Source of the DNA: Alteromonas naphthalenivorans
GTDB lineage: Bacteria; Pseudomonadota; Gammaproteobacteria; Enterobacterales; Alteromonadaceae
Assembly: GCF_000213655.1 (NCBI RefSeq)
Contig: NC_015554.1
Coordinates: forward strand, 1,178,001 to 1,242,000
Direction: 5' to 3'
DNA length: 64,000 nucleotides
The position numbers were made by a program, and so were the translations under genes. Below the pieces are notes generated by a model. The model had not been told where the DNA came from and searched no databases. It worked only from the letters and a program-made list of their open reading frames with translations. Shown here piece after piece: positions 19,832 to 29,249 of this stretch; the first letter of the stretch is position 1; every line of letters starts with the position of its first letter.

Positions 19832-19863
19832 AAAGGCCTAACATTTTATAATGTTAGGCCTTT
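19832..19863. terminator. Bidirectional terminator between cysS and the TonB receptor
   Basis: A perfect 14-bp stem (19832-19845 with 19850-19863) and TTAT loop, with A-rich sequence on the left and T-rich on the right, so it can stop both convergent transcripts. Confidence 0.9.
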
Positions 19864-19882
19864 CTTTATGGGGTGAAAACGC

Positions 19883-22015
19883 TTAAAAACGCTTTTCAAT
19901 ACCAACTTCAAATCTACGTTGTGCACCATACCAACAGTTATTCGTGTCGTAACATGCACCAACATACTCTTTGTCGGTCAAGTTACTTACACTGCCTGTT
20001 AGTTTTAAATCGTACTCTGGCATGTCGTAAGACAATACAGCGTCAACTAACGTGTAGGAAGGAACCGTATCTGTGTTGTATTTATCTGCTTGTGTTTCGC
20101 CAACGTAGCGAACACCTGCACCTAGCATTAAGCCGTCTAGCGCATCATCGAAGAAGTAGTTCGCCCATACTGATGCACTTTCTTCTGCAACCCAAACTGG
20201 CGTTTTACCTACTACGTCTGGGTCCAATGTGTCTTCAGTTACTTCTAAATCTAACAAAGTAGCATTTGCTTGCAGTAAAAGGGCGTTGGTTACTTTAGTA
20301 GAAAGCTCTAGTTCAACACCTTTCGATTCAACTTCACCATTTTGCGTATATTGCGCAAAGTCTGACGTATTGACCACTACATTTTGTTTAGTCAGTACGA
20401 AGTACGCACCGGTAAACGTGGTTGCGCCATCACCGCTAATATACTTGGTTCCCACTTCAACTTGGTCAGCTGTAGTAGGTTTGAAAGCTTCGCCAGTAAC
20501 TGAGTCGGTACCTGAAACTGGTTCGAAAGATTCAGCGTAGTTCGCATACATGCGCCAGCCTGAGTCAAACGTGTACATAGCGGCTACACGGCCTGAAAAC
20601 TCATTTTGGTCAATTTCTGTGGTGCTGCCGTACTCAAAACCCGCATATACATTCTCTGCCACATCAGTGCTTTCAAATTGATCATATCGACCATTTAGCA
20701 AGAACGTGAAATTATCGATACGTATTTCATCTTGAAGATAAAAACCAATTTGCTCAATGTCGATAACGTGATCTTCTTGGTAGAAGTCGAGTGGTAGAGA
20801 ATCTACATCGAACAAGTCATTATCGATATTGCTTAAATCTAGTACTGGCGTGTCGGTAGTTAATGTATCTCGATACGCAACGGTTGAGTCTGAGTTTTGA
20901 TAATCCACACCGAATAATAAGTTATGTGCTAAATCACCAGTTTGAACAAACCCAGCCACCTGTGTATCAACAGTCACACCATCAATTTCTTCATCGGTAA
21001 GGTACGCTGAACGAGTTAGGTAAATATCGTCTGTTGGGGTACCTGAGTGATAGGTATTTTGTTGCAAGGCGTCAGCATCGGTATAACGAAACTTTTGTAA
21101 CACTGACCAATTATCATTAAATTCATGGTTCAGTTTATAGCCAAGCATAAGCACTTCGCGAGAATAGCTGTTCCAGTTTTCATCACCTGCATAAACGCTG
21201 GCGTCAAGCTTTCCATAAGGTGCTTCGTAAAGGGTACCAACGCCTGGAAGTGGGGTAGAGGGCACCATTTGAGGGTCGTCTTGATAATAGGCAGATAAGG
21301 TAAGCTCCGTTGCCTTGCTAAGATCAATGGTAACTGAAGGCGCAATGGTATAACGCTCGTTTTCAGTAGTGTCCTGAAAGCCATCTTGTTTTCTACCTAG
21401 TGCCACAACACGATAGCGCGCGTTGTCGGTAAGTTGGCCGGTAGTATCTAAACCAAGTTCGAATAAACTATCTGAACCCACTGCCGCACGAATTAAGGTT
21501 TCGTTTTCGTCTTTAGGGTATTTGGCAACTTGGTTAATCATGCCGCCAGGAGGAACGAGGCCATAAAGCGATGACGCAGGGCCTTTTAATATTTCTAAAG
21601 ATTCTGTTGCGAAAGAATCAACTTGCGGATAAAGGTTCCAGCTGTTGTTACTTAAAAGAGGTAAGCCATCGTAAAAGGTTTGGTAGGTATCGAAGCCACG
21701 AATGGTAAATTGGTCAAAAATAGTGATGGTTGGGCGACTTTCAGTCGTTACTCCAGAGCTATAGCGCAAGGCTTCTGATACCGTTTGTGCTTGGCGCAAT
21801 TGTAAAAGCTCTTGATCGATAACACTGATACTGACAGGCGAATCGATAGGGCGCAAAGAAGACTTAGTGGCCGTACTTCTGTACGACTGCATAGGGTTAA
21901 CTTCAATGTGCTCAAGGCTTTCATCTTCTTGTTCTTGTGCAACTGGTGATGTAGCTACCGCTATCGCTAATGCGGTTAAGGAAGGGTAAAACCAACCTTT
22001 ACGACCGTTCGACAT
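19883..22015 (-). CDS. TonB-dependent siderophore receptor
   Basis: The 710-aa outer-membrane protein has a signal peptide, a plug domain (SPVSISVIDQELL, EALRYSSGVTT, TIRGFDTYQTFYDGLP, ILKGPASSLYGLVPPGGMIN) and a C-terminal 22-strand barrel ending in ...VGIEKRF with terminal Phe. The plug sequence is of the FhuA/FoxA siderophore-receptor type, so the ligand is probably a ferric hydroxamate-like siderophore; that is inference. A Fur-box-like site lies 74 bp upstream. It stands alone, with no siderophore synthesis or ABC uptake genes beside it. Confidence 0.88.
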   Translation of the reverse strand: MSNGRKGWFYPSLTALAIAVATSPVAQEQEDESLEHIEVNPMQSYRSTATKSSLRPIDSPVSISVIDQELLQLRQAQTVSEALRYSSGVTTESRPTITIFDQFTIRGFDTYQTFYDGLPLLSNNSWNLYPQVDSFATESLEILKGPASSLYGLVPPGGMINQVAKYPKDENETLIRAAVGSDSLFELGLDTTGQLTDNARYRVVALGRKQDGFQDTTENERYTIAPSVTIDLSKATELTLSAYYQDDPQMVPSTPLPGVGTLYEAPYGKLDASVYAGDENWNSYSREVLMLGYKLNHEFNDNWSVLQKFRYTDADALQQNTYHSGTPTDDIYLTRSAYLTDEEIDGVTVDTQVAGFVQTGDLAHNLLFGVDYQNSDSTVAYRDTLTTDTPVLDLSNIDNDLFDVDSLPLDFYQEDHVIDIEQIGFYLQDEIRIDNFTFLLNGRYDQFESTDVAENVYAGFEYGSTTEIDQNEFSGRVAAMYTFDSGWRMYANYAESFEPVSGTDSVTGEAFKPTTADQVEVGTKYISGDGATTFTGAYFVLTKQNVVVNTSDFAQYTQNGEVESKGVELELSTKVTNALLLQANATLLDLEVTEDTLDPDVVGKTPVWVAEESASVWANYFFDDALDGLMLGAGVRYVGETQADKYNTDTVPSYTLVDAVLSYDMPEYDLKLTGSVSNLTDKEYVGACYDTNNCWYGAQRRFEVGIEKRF

Positions 22016-22088
22016 TCTTTATTTCCTCAAAATGTAAGACTAACAACCATTGGTATTGGTCAGAAGTCTACCATATGAGTATTGAAAT

Positions 22089-22104
22089 AATAATAGTTAT
22101 CATT
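22089..22104 (-). promoter_or_regulatory. Fur-box-like site upstream of the siderophore receptor
   Basis: On the minus strand it reads AATGATAACTATTATT, 13 of 16 matches to the Fur core consensus, in the 114-bp gap before the receptor start. Iron repression is expected for this gene class. Confidence 0.6.
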
Positions 22105-22129
22105 AAGTTTTAATTTTTTGAGCGTGTAC

Positions 22130-23185
22130 CTACAAGTTCTTCTCTATTGTTGTTTCTTCTGAAGGTTCTGTTACTGGCATTGTAGATTCCTTTTTAGCGA
22201 GCTCTGATTTCCAGCGCTGCTGTGCAATGTGTCCTTTCATCAATTCTAAGCATTCATTTACCACCTGTAATACTTCCTTATCTAAAGCATCGGCTGTAGG
22301 GGTGTAATCGTGCATACCCACTGAGATGAAGTGGTCAATGCGCTCAGCATCTATATCAGACAGTAAATTTACCAGCGACATGGTGACAATATCGGTTACC
22401 GATTCCTCCAGTGTGTTTTCAATTGTTTTACCAATTATGGGTAAGTAATTAAGCGTAGACACCTGGGAGTTTCCACGTACCGCTTTGCCTACACTTTTGC
22501 GAACATGTTCACGTATCACTTCACCATGTTCGTCGTTACTTATCGATTGCCCTAAGTGATTAATAACACCCGCCATCCACTGTGTAATAACAGGGCGGCG
22601 TGGTGCAAGGACTTGCTCGGTAATCTCATCTACCAATGGTGAGCCTGCGGCAATGTCTTTTTGCGCATCGCTTAATACTTTCACCACAATTCTGTCGCTA
22701 AGCTCTTCAACAAATACATCGTAATAGAAGGCGAAGAACCGAAAAATTGCGGTGCGGTTTAAATCAATAATTTGATATTTGTGCAGCCGATGCAAAATTG
22801 AAAATATGCGTAGGAAGCGGAACAGCCGCGTAGCCCCAAGAGGAATTAGCCCGACTAAATCGTACCAATGCAGAAAAGGGAAAAAATACCAACGTAGGTG
22901 CTCTTTGCGCACGATGGCAACAATCCACCTAAAACAAAATTCAGTAAGAAAAATGCCAATGAAGACTAAATCAACCAACAAGAAGTTGTGGTGGATGGGG
23001 TCGTAAGCGTTAATTAAAGCGGGGAAGAAAGCATCTATTTGAGAATAGATAAAATCGGTAGCGTACAAAGCATCGAAAATTAGCCATGCTAGGTTTAAAA
23101 ATAAAATACCCAGCATGACTAAATCTAAGATTAACCAGGGCGTTTCATGACTGTTACGTAAATTGTCCCGGTTAATCCTTAGCAT
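22130..23185 (-). CDS. Ion-channel-like membrane protein of unknown function
   Basis: The 351-aa protein has about four N-terminal hydrophobic segments (residues ~20-42, 65-90, 100-117 and an amphipathic one near 118-135). The last has Arg at every third or fourth position (RLFRFLRIFSILHRLHKYQ), as in S4 voltage-sensor helices. The ~210-residue C-terminal part is soluble and helical (VRKSVGKAVRGNSQVS...), with no pore motif that I can see. It lies between mltD and the receptor gene, 18 bp downstream of mltD on the same strand, and may be co-transcribed with it. The voltage-sensor reading is a pattern judgement. Confidence 0.65.
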   Translation of the reverse strand: MLRINRDNLRNSHETPWLILDLVMLGILFLNLAWLIFDALYATDFIYSQIDAFFPALINAYDPIHHNFLLVDLVFIGIFLTEFCFRWIVAIVRKEHLRWYFFPFLHWYDLVGLIPLGATRLFRFLRIFSILHRLHKYQIIDLNRTAIFRFFAFYYDVFVEELSDRIVVKVLSDAQKDIAAGSPLVDEITEQVLAPRRPVITQWMAGVINHLGQSISNDEHGEVIREHVRKSVGKAVRGNSQVSTLNYLPIIGKTIENTLEESVTDIVTMSLVNLLSDIDAERIDHFISVGMHDYTPTADALDKEVLQVVNECLELMKGHIAQQRWKSELAKKESTMPVTEPSEETTIEKNL

Positions 23186-23203
23186 TGCTCTATCCTTTGC
23201 TAT

Positions 23204-24883
23204 TTAGCCTGTGCTATTTAATCTAGTGACGTCTACAAACAGCTTTAGCTTCTGGCCCGGCTGTAAGTAACGCGATGTATTAATGTTATTCCATTTGCCA
23301 ATATTACTGATGCTGACATTGAATTTACTCGCTATGCGCGACAGGGAATCACCGTTTCTAACCGTATAGGTTACGCGTTTGGTTATAGCATCTGCGTTTT
23401 TTGAGTTGCTTTTGTTATTCTGCCAAACCACTAATTTGTTCCCAAGACGGAGCATGTCGCCAGGCGCCATATTGTTCCAACTCGCTAGTTTTTTAGTCGT
23501 AACACCATATTTACGCGCAATATCCCATAACGTATCACCTGAGCGAATAGTATGGGTAACTTTATATGCACCGTGCTTTTTGTTTTGCACACTGGCTAAA
23601 CGCTGGCCTTGTGATAGGTCGTAATTGTCTAGGGCTTTCAAAGCCACAGGTACCATAATAGGTTGGCCAATACGAATAACGTTAGAGTTAAGCTCGTTAA
23701 CTTGCTTAATCACTTTCACAGTGGTGTGATATTTATTCGCAAGTTTCCCTAAGCTATCACCTGGCTTCACCGTATGACGTACCCAATTCAATCGGTCGGT
23801 ACGATCAATTTTAGCAAGCGCATCACTAAAGTCAGCGGCTTTGGTTAACGGTAACACTAATCTATGCGGGCCCTCTGGAGCAGTAGCCCAGCGGTTAAAG
23901 CCAGGGTTCAATGCATGTAACTCTTTAAGCGTCATGCCCGCAAGGTCGGCAGCAAAGGCCAAATCTACCTGTGAACCAATATCAACCACTTCGATAACGG
24001 CGACGTTTTCAACTTCAGGCCATGCAAAAGCATATTCATCACGATGTTTTAAAATGTCTGCCAATGCTAATAATTTCGGTACATACGCACGGGTTTCACG
24101 AGGTAAGTTTAACGACCAAAAATCGGTAGGCTTACCGGCTTTTTTATTTGCGCGAATGGCTTTAGATACACGACCTTCGCCACTGTTATACGCCGCTAGA
24201 GCATGTAGCCAATCGCCATCGAACATGTTCGATAAATAGGTTAGGTAATCTAAAGCACCTTTGGTGGACGCTATAACGTCACGACGCCCATCGTACCACC
24301 AGGTTTGCTCCATTCCGAAACGCTTGCCCGTACCGGGAATAAATTGCCACATACCAGCGGCTCGGCCATGAGAGTAGGCAAAAGGGTCGAAAGCACTTTC
24401 AACAATGGGCAATAACACCAATTCCATTGGCATATCACGCTTCTCTATTTCGTCAACAATGTAATAGAGAAACGGCTTGGCACGAGTAACCACACGTTTC
24501 ATGTACTCTGGATGCTTTAAATACCAGTTTTTTTGTACATCAACGCGACGATCATCAGGAATATATAAATTAAGCCCGTCACTTACTCGCTGCCATACAT
24601 TGGTAATAATGGCTTCGGTTTCTACTGAAGGGTCGTCAATAAGTTCCTCTGCTTCCGACAGCAGATTATCTTTAGGGTGCACTACATCAATAACGCCTTC
24701 GCGCGCTATTTCACAGTCTTCAATTGCTTCTGGTGTGTCGTGTAATGTGTTGCAAGGTTCAGTAGCGCCTTCAACATTTTGTACATTCACCACGTCTTCT
24801 TGTATTTGTTCTTCGGTGATTTGGCACCCACTTAGCCCTAACGCTAATAAAACGGGTGACAAAACAAACAACTTCAACTGCAT
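23204..24883 (-). CDS. mltD: Membrane-bound lytic murein transglycosylase D
   Basis: The 559-aa lipoprotein (LSGC, Cys20) cleaves peptidoglycan glycan strands to 1,6-anhydro ends. The SLT domain has the catalytic glutamate in VESAFDPFAYSHGRAAG, the GMWQFIPGTGKRFG segment and AAYNSGEGRVSKAI. Three LysM repeats follow near residues 365-410, 425-470 and 485-530, each starting (Y/H)T(V/I)(K/R)xGD(S/T)L. It is divergently placed from nothing and precedes gloB on the map, on the same strand, in the common gloB-mltD neighbourhood. Confidence 0.92.
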   Translation of the reverse strand: MQLKLFVLSPVLLALGLSGCQITEEQIQEDVVNVQNVEGATEPCNTLHDTPEAIEDCEIAREGVIDVVHPKDNLLSEAEELIDDPSVETEAIITNVWQRVSDGLNLYIPDDRRVDVQKNWYLKHPEYMKRVVTRAKPFLYYIVDEIEKRDMPMELVLLPIVESAFDPFAYSHGRAAGMWQFIPGTGKRFGMEQTWWYDGRRDVIASTKGALDYLTYLSNMFDGDWLHALAAYNSGEGRVSKAIRANKKAGKPTDFWSLNLPRETRAYVPKLLALADILKHRDEYAFAWPEVENVAVIEVVDIGSQVDLAFAADLAGMTLKELHALNPGFNRWATAPEGPHRLVLPLTKAADFSDALAKIDRTDRLNWVRHTVKPGDSLGKLANKYHTTVKVIKQVNELNSNVIRIGQPIMVPVALKALDNYDLSQGQRLASVQNKKHGAYKVTHTIRSGDTLWDIARKYGVTTKKLASWNNMAPGDMLRLGNKLVVWQNNKSNSKNADAITKRVTYTVRNGDSLSRIASKFNVSISNIGKWNNINTSRYLQPGQKLKLFVDVTRLNSTG

Positions 24884-24946
24884 GTAGAAGGGACCTCTCG
24901 AATACCTGCAAACCGCACATTCTACCTTCAGTGCGTTAGTTTTGCA

Positions 24947-25738
24947 TTAAAACTCATCTTTCCAGCGCCGAACTGCAGCAAATACCGCTACATCGTCGCC
25001 CATGTTTTTTTCGCAATAAGCTTCGGCAGCAGTTTGTACAGAAAGTTCATGAGAACGTAAGAAAGGGTTAATTTGTTTTTGTTCAGCCAAATTTGAGGGT
25101 AGGGTTGGCATACCCATTTCTCGCTTTTTATCTACCCAAGATGAATAGTTTTGAAGGTTTTGATTTTCTGGTTCTACTTCTAAAGCAAAGCGTACGTTCG
25201 ATTGAGTATATTCGTGAGTACAGTAAACCAGAGTGTTGTCGGGCAAGCGCTTCAGCTTGTTCAGCGAGTGCAACATTTGTTCAGGCGAACCTTCGAACAA
25301 CCGACCACAACCTGCTGAAAATAAGGTATCGCCACAAAACAAAACGTTATGGCCAAAAAACGCAATATGATCGAGCGTATGACCGGGCACTTCCATTACT
25401 TGGAATTCTAAATCTAATACTGGAAGCTGTAAGGTATCGCCTTGCGAAACGGATTTAGTGATGCCACGAATATGACCCCCTCTTGGGCCAATAACGGGAA
25501 GGCCTGGGTTTGCTGAGACTAATTTGGCAATGCCACCCGTATGGTCATGATGGTGATGGGTTATTAATACGGCCGCTAAATGTAAATTTTCACTTTTTAA
25601 AAACGAGAGTACGGGCTCTGCATCGCCTGGGTCGACAACGATCGCTTGTTCGTTATTGTGAATACACCAGATGTAATTGTCGCTAAATGCTTCTATTGGA
25701 AAAATTGAAATGCCGTGAGGAAGAACGTTAGTCGTCAT
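24947..25738 (-). CDS. gloB: Hydroxyacylglutathione hydrolase (glyoxalase II)
   Basis: GloB hydrolyses S-lactoylglutathione in methylglyoxal detoxification. The binuclear metal motif THHHHDHTGG is present, with further ligands in EVPGHTLDH and FCGDTLFSAGCGRLFEG, and the family C-terminus (INPFLRS, AVRRWKDEF). I take the ATG at 25738 (MTTNVLPHG), preceded by AGGTGCACC, rather than an upstream in-frame ATG at 25801 that would add 21 non-homologous-looking residues. A divergent methyltransferase gene sits upstream, as gloB/yafS in E. coli. Confidence 0.93.
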   Translation of the reverse strand: MTTNVLPHGISIFPIEAFSDNYIWCIHNNEQAIVVDPGDAEPVLSFLKSENLHLAAVLITHHHHDHTGGIAKLVSANPGLPVIGPRGGHIRGITKSVSQGDTLQLPVLDLEFQVMEVPGHTLDHIAFFGHNVLFCGDTLFSAGCGRLFEGSPEQMLHSLNKLKRLPDNTLVYCTHEYTQSNVRFALEVEPENQNLQNYSSWVDKKREMGMPTLPSNLAEQKQINPFLRSHELSVQTAAEAYCEKNMGDDVAVFAAVRRWKDEF

Positions 25739-25823
25739 GGTGCACCTGCTTGTGTAGGTATAATTATGCGATACTATAAGAACTTGTTGTACACAGAGCA
25801 ACCTTAAGGCACGCTTAGCAACT

Positions 25824-26654
25824 ATGAGATCAGCATTTCATTCCCAAGCCCCTCGTTATCCTGAAGACTGGACCGACTTTCCAGCAGGAGAGCAAATTAA
25901 GCAAGCCATCACGCAGGTGTGCGACGACTACACCCAACGCATTTTTGGGTATCACTTCGTGAAACTCGGCAGTTTAAGTGCGCAAATACCGTTGAAGCAA
26001 AGCCCTATACGCAACATTATTAGCCAAGTGCCATTTAGTGCTATGCATTTAGAGCACGATGAAATAAGTGAAAGTGCGAATAATAGTGGTGAGCGGACAG
26101 AAAGCGTTGATAGTTCAGCAAGCCCCAAAATAGTAGGACAGTCACATCAGCTGCCATTTTCTGAAAACAGCATAGATGGCTTTTTACTAGCCAATGAATT
26201 GGACTTTGCGCAAGACCCTCACGAAATTTTACGGGAAGTAGACCGAGTTATTACTCAAAGTGGTTACGTTATTATTAGCGGTTTCAACCCGTTGAGTTTA
26301 GCCGGCATCGCCAAGTACTTACCGGTCAAGCGCGACAATAAACTGCATGACGCTCGTTTTTTTACCTCATATCGCATTAAAGATTGGTTGCAGCTGTTGG
26401 GCTTTGAAATTGTAGAACAGCGCCAAATTATGTTTTCTACATTGTTTTTTGAACAGCGGTGGGGTTACGCGAAAAACATTCAGCAATACCTTTCCACTTA
26501 CTTCCCGTGGTGCAGTGCCGTTTACGTAATACTGGCCAGAAAGCGAGTAATGCCTATGACGGCTATTCGGCCAAAACTTCAACTAAAACGCCAGTTCTCT
26601 CCTGTCGGTGCCGCCAGCGCCAGAACTTCTTCATACAATAAAGCCAAAAGCTGA
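25824..26654 (+). CDS. SAM-dependent methyltransferase (YafS-like)
   Basis: The 276-aa protein is a class I methyltransferase of the Methyltransf_11 kind. The substrate-side segment SHQLPFSENSIDGFLLANELDFAQDPHEILREVDRVI is typical, followed by SGYVIISGFNPLSLAG and F(F)TSYRIKDWLQLLGFEI. The glycine-rich motif I is not obvious, because the SAM-binding first half looks shortened. It is divergent from gloB, the gloB/yafS arrangement of Enterobacteria, but rnhA and dnaQ do not follow; a repeat cluster and metG do instead. Confidence 0.78.
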   Translation: MRSAFHSQAPRYPEDWTDFPAGEQIKQAITQVCDDYTQRIFGYHFVKLGSLSAQIPLKQSPIRNIISQVPFSAMHLEHDEISESANNSGERTESVDSSASPKIVGQSHQLPFSENSIDGFLLANELDFAQDPHEILREVDRVITQSGYVIISGFNPLSLAGIAKYLPVKRDNKLHDARFFTSYRIKDWLQLLGFEIVEQRQIMFSTLFFEQRWGYAKNIQQYLSTYFPWCSAVYVILARKRVMPMTAIRPKLQLKRQFSPVGAASARTSSYNKAKS

Positions 26655-26985
26655 GACACCCACAGTTTTGGTCTAAGCCGAAACTTGGACACCCACAGTT
26701 TAGCTAACCGAACCTAACCATGGACACCCACGATATTTCTGGGTGCTTAAACGTGGACACCCACGTTAATTTGGAATTTTAATCAGTGGATATCCATTTT
26801 TTGATTGGGGTTAAAACATGGATGTCCACTTTTATCACCGATTTGACGAGAGCCAAAAACAAGAAGCCAAAAACAAGACACCCACAACTCAGTTGGTCAA
26901 TATAAAAGTGGGTGTCCGCAATAGAACTGGGATTTTAATAAGTGGGTGCCCATGTTTTTAGTGGCGTTAATACATGGATGTCCAC
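26655..26985. repeat. Cluster of ten copies of a 12-bp self-complementary motif
   Basis: Ten copies or near-copies of RTGGRYRYCCAY lie between the methyltransferase gene and metG: 26655, 26686, 26720, 26753, 26786, 26818, 26877, 26908, 26942 and 26974 (starts, some partial). Good examples are GTGGACACCCAC, GTGGATATCCAT, ATGGATGTCCAC and GTGGGTGCCCAT. Spacing is mostly 22-36 bp. The consensus is its own reverse complement. The intervening sequence is not conserved, except for AAGCCAAAAACAAGA-like stretches. No gene is seen in the 26655-27115 gap. Confidence 0.9.
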
Positions 26986-27038
26986 TTTTAAACTAGGCAG
27001 AGAAACAAGAAAATCTACATCATTTTCCCATAAACAAA

Positions 27039-27069
27039 AAAGCCGCGTTGAGACTATCAACACGGCTTT
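27039..27069 (-). terminator. Rho-independent terminator of metG
   Basis: A 13-bp stem with one C-A mismatch (27039-27051 with 27057-27069) and 5-nt loop is followed on the minus strand by a T-rich run. It lies about 47 bp after the metG stop. Confidence 0.85.
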
Positions 27070-27115
27070 CAAATTTTCTGGCGGTTCGTTTACCTAAAAA
27101 GTCAGCAACCCAGTT

Positions 27116-29143
27116 TTACTTAACGCGCATACCAGGCAATGCACCTTCGTGTGGCTCTAAGATATAAAGCTCATCACCACCAGGGCCGGCAGCTAATACC
27201 ATGCCTTCAGACATACCAAAGCGCATCTTACGCGGTGCTAGGTTAGCCACCATTACGGTATGCTTCCCGATTAACGCCTCAGGCGAGTAGGCAGACTTAA
27301 TACCTGCAAATACCTGCTTTGTTTCGCCGCCTAAATCTAGCTCTAAACGTAGAAGTTTGTCGGCCTTTTCAACATGCTCAGCGTTGGCGATACGTGCAAT
27401 ACGTAAATCTACTTTAGCGAAGTCGTCGAACGAGATTGTCTCGCTAATAGGATCTTTACCTAACGGGCTGTCTGGGTTAACCGTTGGCTTTGCTGGCTCT
27501 AGGTTTTCTTTTGAATCATCAACCATGGCGTCTACTTTCTCCATTTCTACACGTTGCATCATTGGCTTAAACTTGTTGATAGCATGGCCCGTTAGCACGG
27601 TTTCAAGAGACGACCACGTAAACTCATCGTTCAAGAAGCCTTCTGCTTTTTCTGCCAATACTGGAAGCACAGGTTTTAAGTAAATGACCAACAAGCGGAA
27701 CATATTGATACCCAACGAACATACATCGTGAGTGAACTGCTGTTTGGTTTCGTCTTTAATCGTTACCCAAGGGGCGTTGGTATCAATGAACTGGTTGGCT
27801 TTATCGGCCAATGTCATGATTTCACGTATCGCTTGATGGTAACGACGGCGCTCGAATAAATCGGCAATAGTGTCGGCTGCATTTTGGAACTCGGCAATAA
27901 GCTCTGGCTCTAACACGTTGTCAGACAATTTGCCGTCAAAACGCTTAGTAATAAAGCTGGCACATCGGCTAGCAATGTTTACCACTTTACCTACTAGGTC
28001 TGAATTCACTTTTTGAGCGAAATCGGTAAAGTTTAAGTCGATATCTGTCACGCTATCGCCAAGCTTAGACGCAAAGTAATAACGTAAGTACTCTGGGTTT
28101 AAGTGGTCTAGATAAGTGCGCCCTTTAATAAAGGTGCCGCGAGACTTAGACATTTTCGCCCCATTCACAGTAACAAAACCGTGAATATTTACACCAGTAG
28201 GCTTACGGTAACCCGCACCTTCTAGCATGGCAGGCCAAAATAGGCAGTGGAAGTAGGTAATGTCTTTACCGATGAAGTGGTAAAGCTCGGCTTCTGAGTC
28301 TGAGCCCCAGAAATCGTCGAATTCCAGATTGTTTTGGTCGCAGAAGTTTTTAAAGCTGGCCATGTAACCAACGGGGGCATCTACCCATACATAGAAAAAC
28401 TTATTCGGGGCACCTGGAATTTCAAACCCAAAATAAGGGGCGTCGCGGCTAATATCCCACTGCTGCAAACCTTCGGTAAACCACTCTTGAAGCTTGTTGG
28501 CCATTTCTTCTTGCAGGGCACCCGAGCGGATCCAGCCTTTAAGCATGTCTTCGAACTTAGGCAGGTCGAAAAAGAAATGTTCAGATTCTTTCAATACCGG
28601 AGTAGCACCAGATACCACACTGCGAGGGTTTTTAACCTCAGTAGGGCTATAAGTAGCGCCGCACACATCACAGCTATCGCCGTTTTGATCTTCAGCACCA
28701 CAGCTAGGGCAGGTACCCTTAACGAAGCGGTCTGGCAAAAACATTTCTTTTTGCGGATCGTATAATTGATTAATCGTACGCTTGCTAATGTAACCGGCGT
28801 TATCTAAACGAGTGTAAATTTCTTCACACAACGCCTTGTTTTCAGGCGAATGGGTTACATAGTAGTTGTCGTACTCTACGTGAAAATCGAGCAGGTCTTG
28901 GTGATGCTCTGCACGAGTTCTGGCCACCATTTCTTCTGGTGTAATACCCAGTTCCTGCGCTTTAAGCATAACAGGTGTACCGTGTGCATCATCGGCACAA
29001 ACACTGTAACATTCGTTTCCACGCAGACGCTGAAACCGTGTCCAGATATCGGTTTGAATGTGTTCAAGCAAGTGGCCTAAGTGAATAGAGCCATTGGCGT
29101 AGGGCAACGCACTGGTTACCAGAATGCGGCGATTTTCAGACAT
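27116..29143 (-). CDS. metG: Methionyl-tRNA synthetase
   Basis: The 675-aa class I synthetase charges tRNA-Met. The HIGH-type motif is [12 protein letters not shown] near residue 18, the zinc knuckle is [18 protein letters not shown] near 146-163, and the KMSKS motif is [12 protein letters not shown] near 333. The C-terminal EMAP/Trbp111-like tRNA-binding OB domain is present ([15 protein letters not shown]). It is divergent from mrp with a 106-bp gap, the usual gammaproteobacterial metG/mrp pairing. Confidence 0.96.
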   Translation of the reverse strand: MSENRRILVTSALPYANGSIHLGHLLEHIQTDIWTRFQRLRGNECYSVCADDAHGTPVMLKAQELGITPEEMVARTRAEHHQDLLDFHVEYDNYYVTHSPENKALCEEIYTRLDNAGYISKRTINQLYDPQKEMFLPDRFVKGTCPSCGAEDQNGDSCDVCGATYSPTEVKNPRSVVSGATPVLKESEHFFFDLPKFEDMLKGWIRSGALQEEMANKLQEWFTEGLQQWDISRDAPYFGFEIPGAPNKFFYVWVDAPVGYMASFKNFCDQNNLEFDDFWGSDSEAELYHFIGKDITYFHCLFWPAMLEGAGYRKPTGVNIHGFVTVNGAKMSKSRGTFIKGRTYLDHLNPEYLRYYFASKLGDSVTDIDLNFTDFAQKVNSDLVGKVVNIASRCASFITKRFDGKLSDNVLEPELIAEFQNAADTIADLFERRRYHQAIREIMTLADKANQFIDTNAPWVTIKDETKQQFTHDVCSLGINMFRLLVIYLKPVLPVLAEKAEGFLNDEFTWSSLETVLTGHAINKFKPMMQRVEMEKVDAMVDDSKENLEPAKPTVNPDSPLGKDPISETISFDDFAKVDLRIARIANAEHVEKADKLLRLELDLGGETKQVFAGIKSAYSPEALIGKHTVMVANLAPRKMRFGMSEGMVLAAGPGGDELYILEPHEGALPGMRVK

Positions 29144-29249
29144 AATAACGTATAGATTCTTCGCGTTTCAAAATGGCTGCAAATACTAGCGGAAATCCGC
29201 GTTTTTTGCATTACGAAATTCACAAAATACCCCGTAGACAGGATAATTT

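Noticed and set aside
26655..26985. CRISPR array
   Set aside because: The repeat is only 12 bp and degenerate, spacing is irregular, both orientations are mixed by self-complementarity, and no cas gene is near.
29144..29249. Riboswitch or T-box upstream of metG
   Set aside because: The 106-bp gap shared with mrp shows no specifier stem, antiterminator or SAM-riboswitch core.
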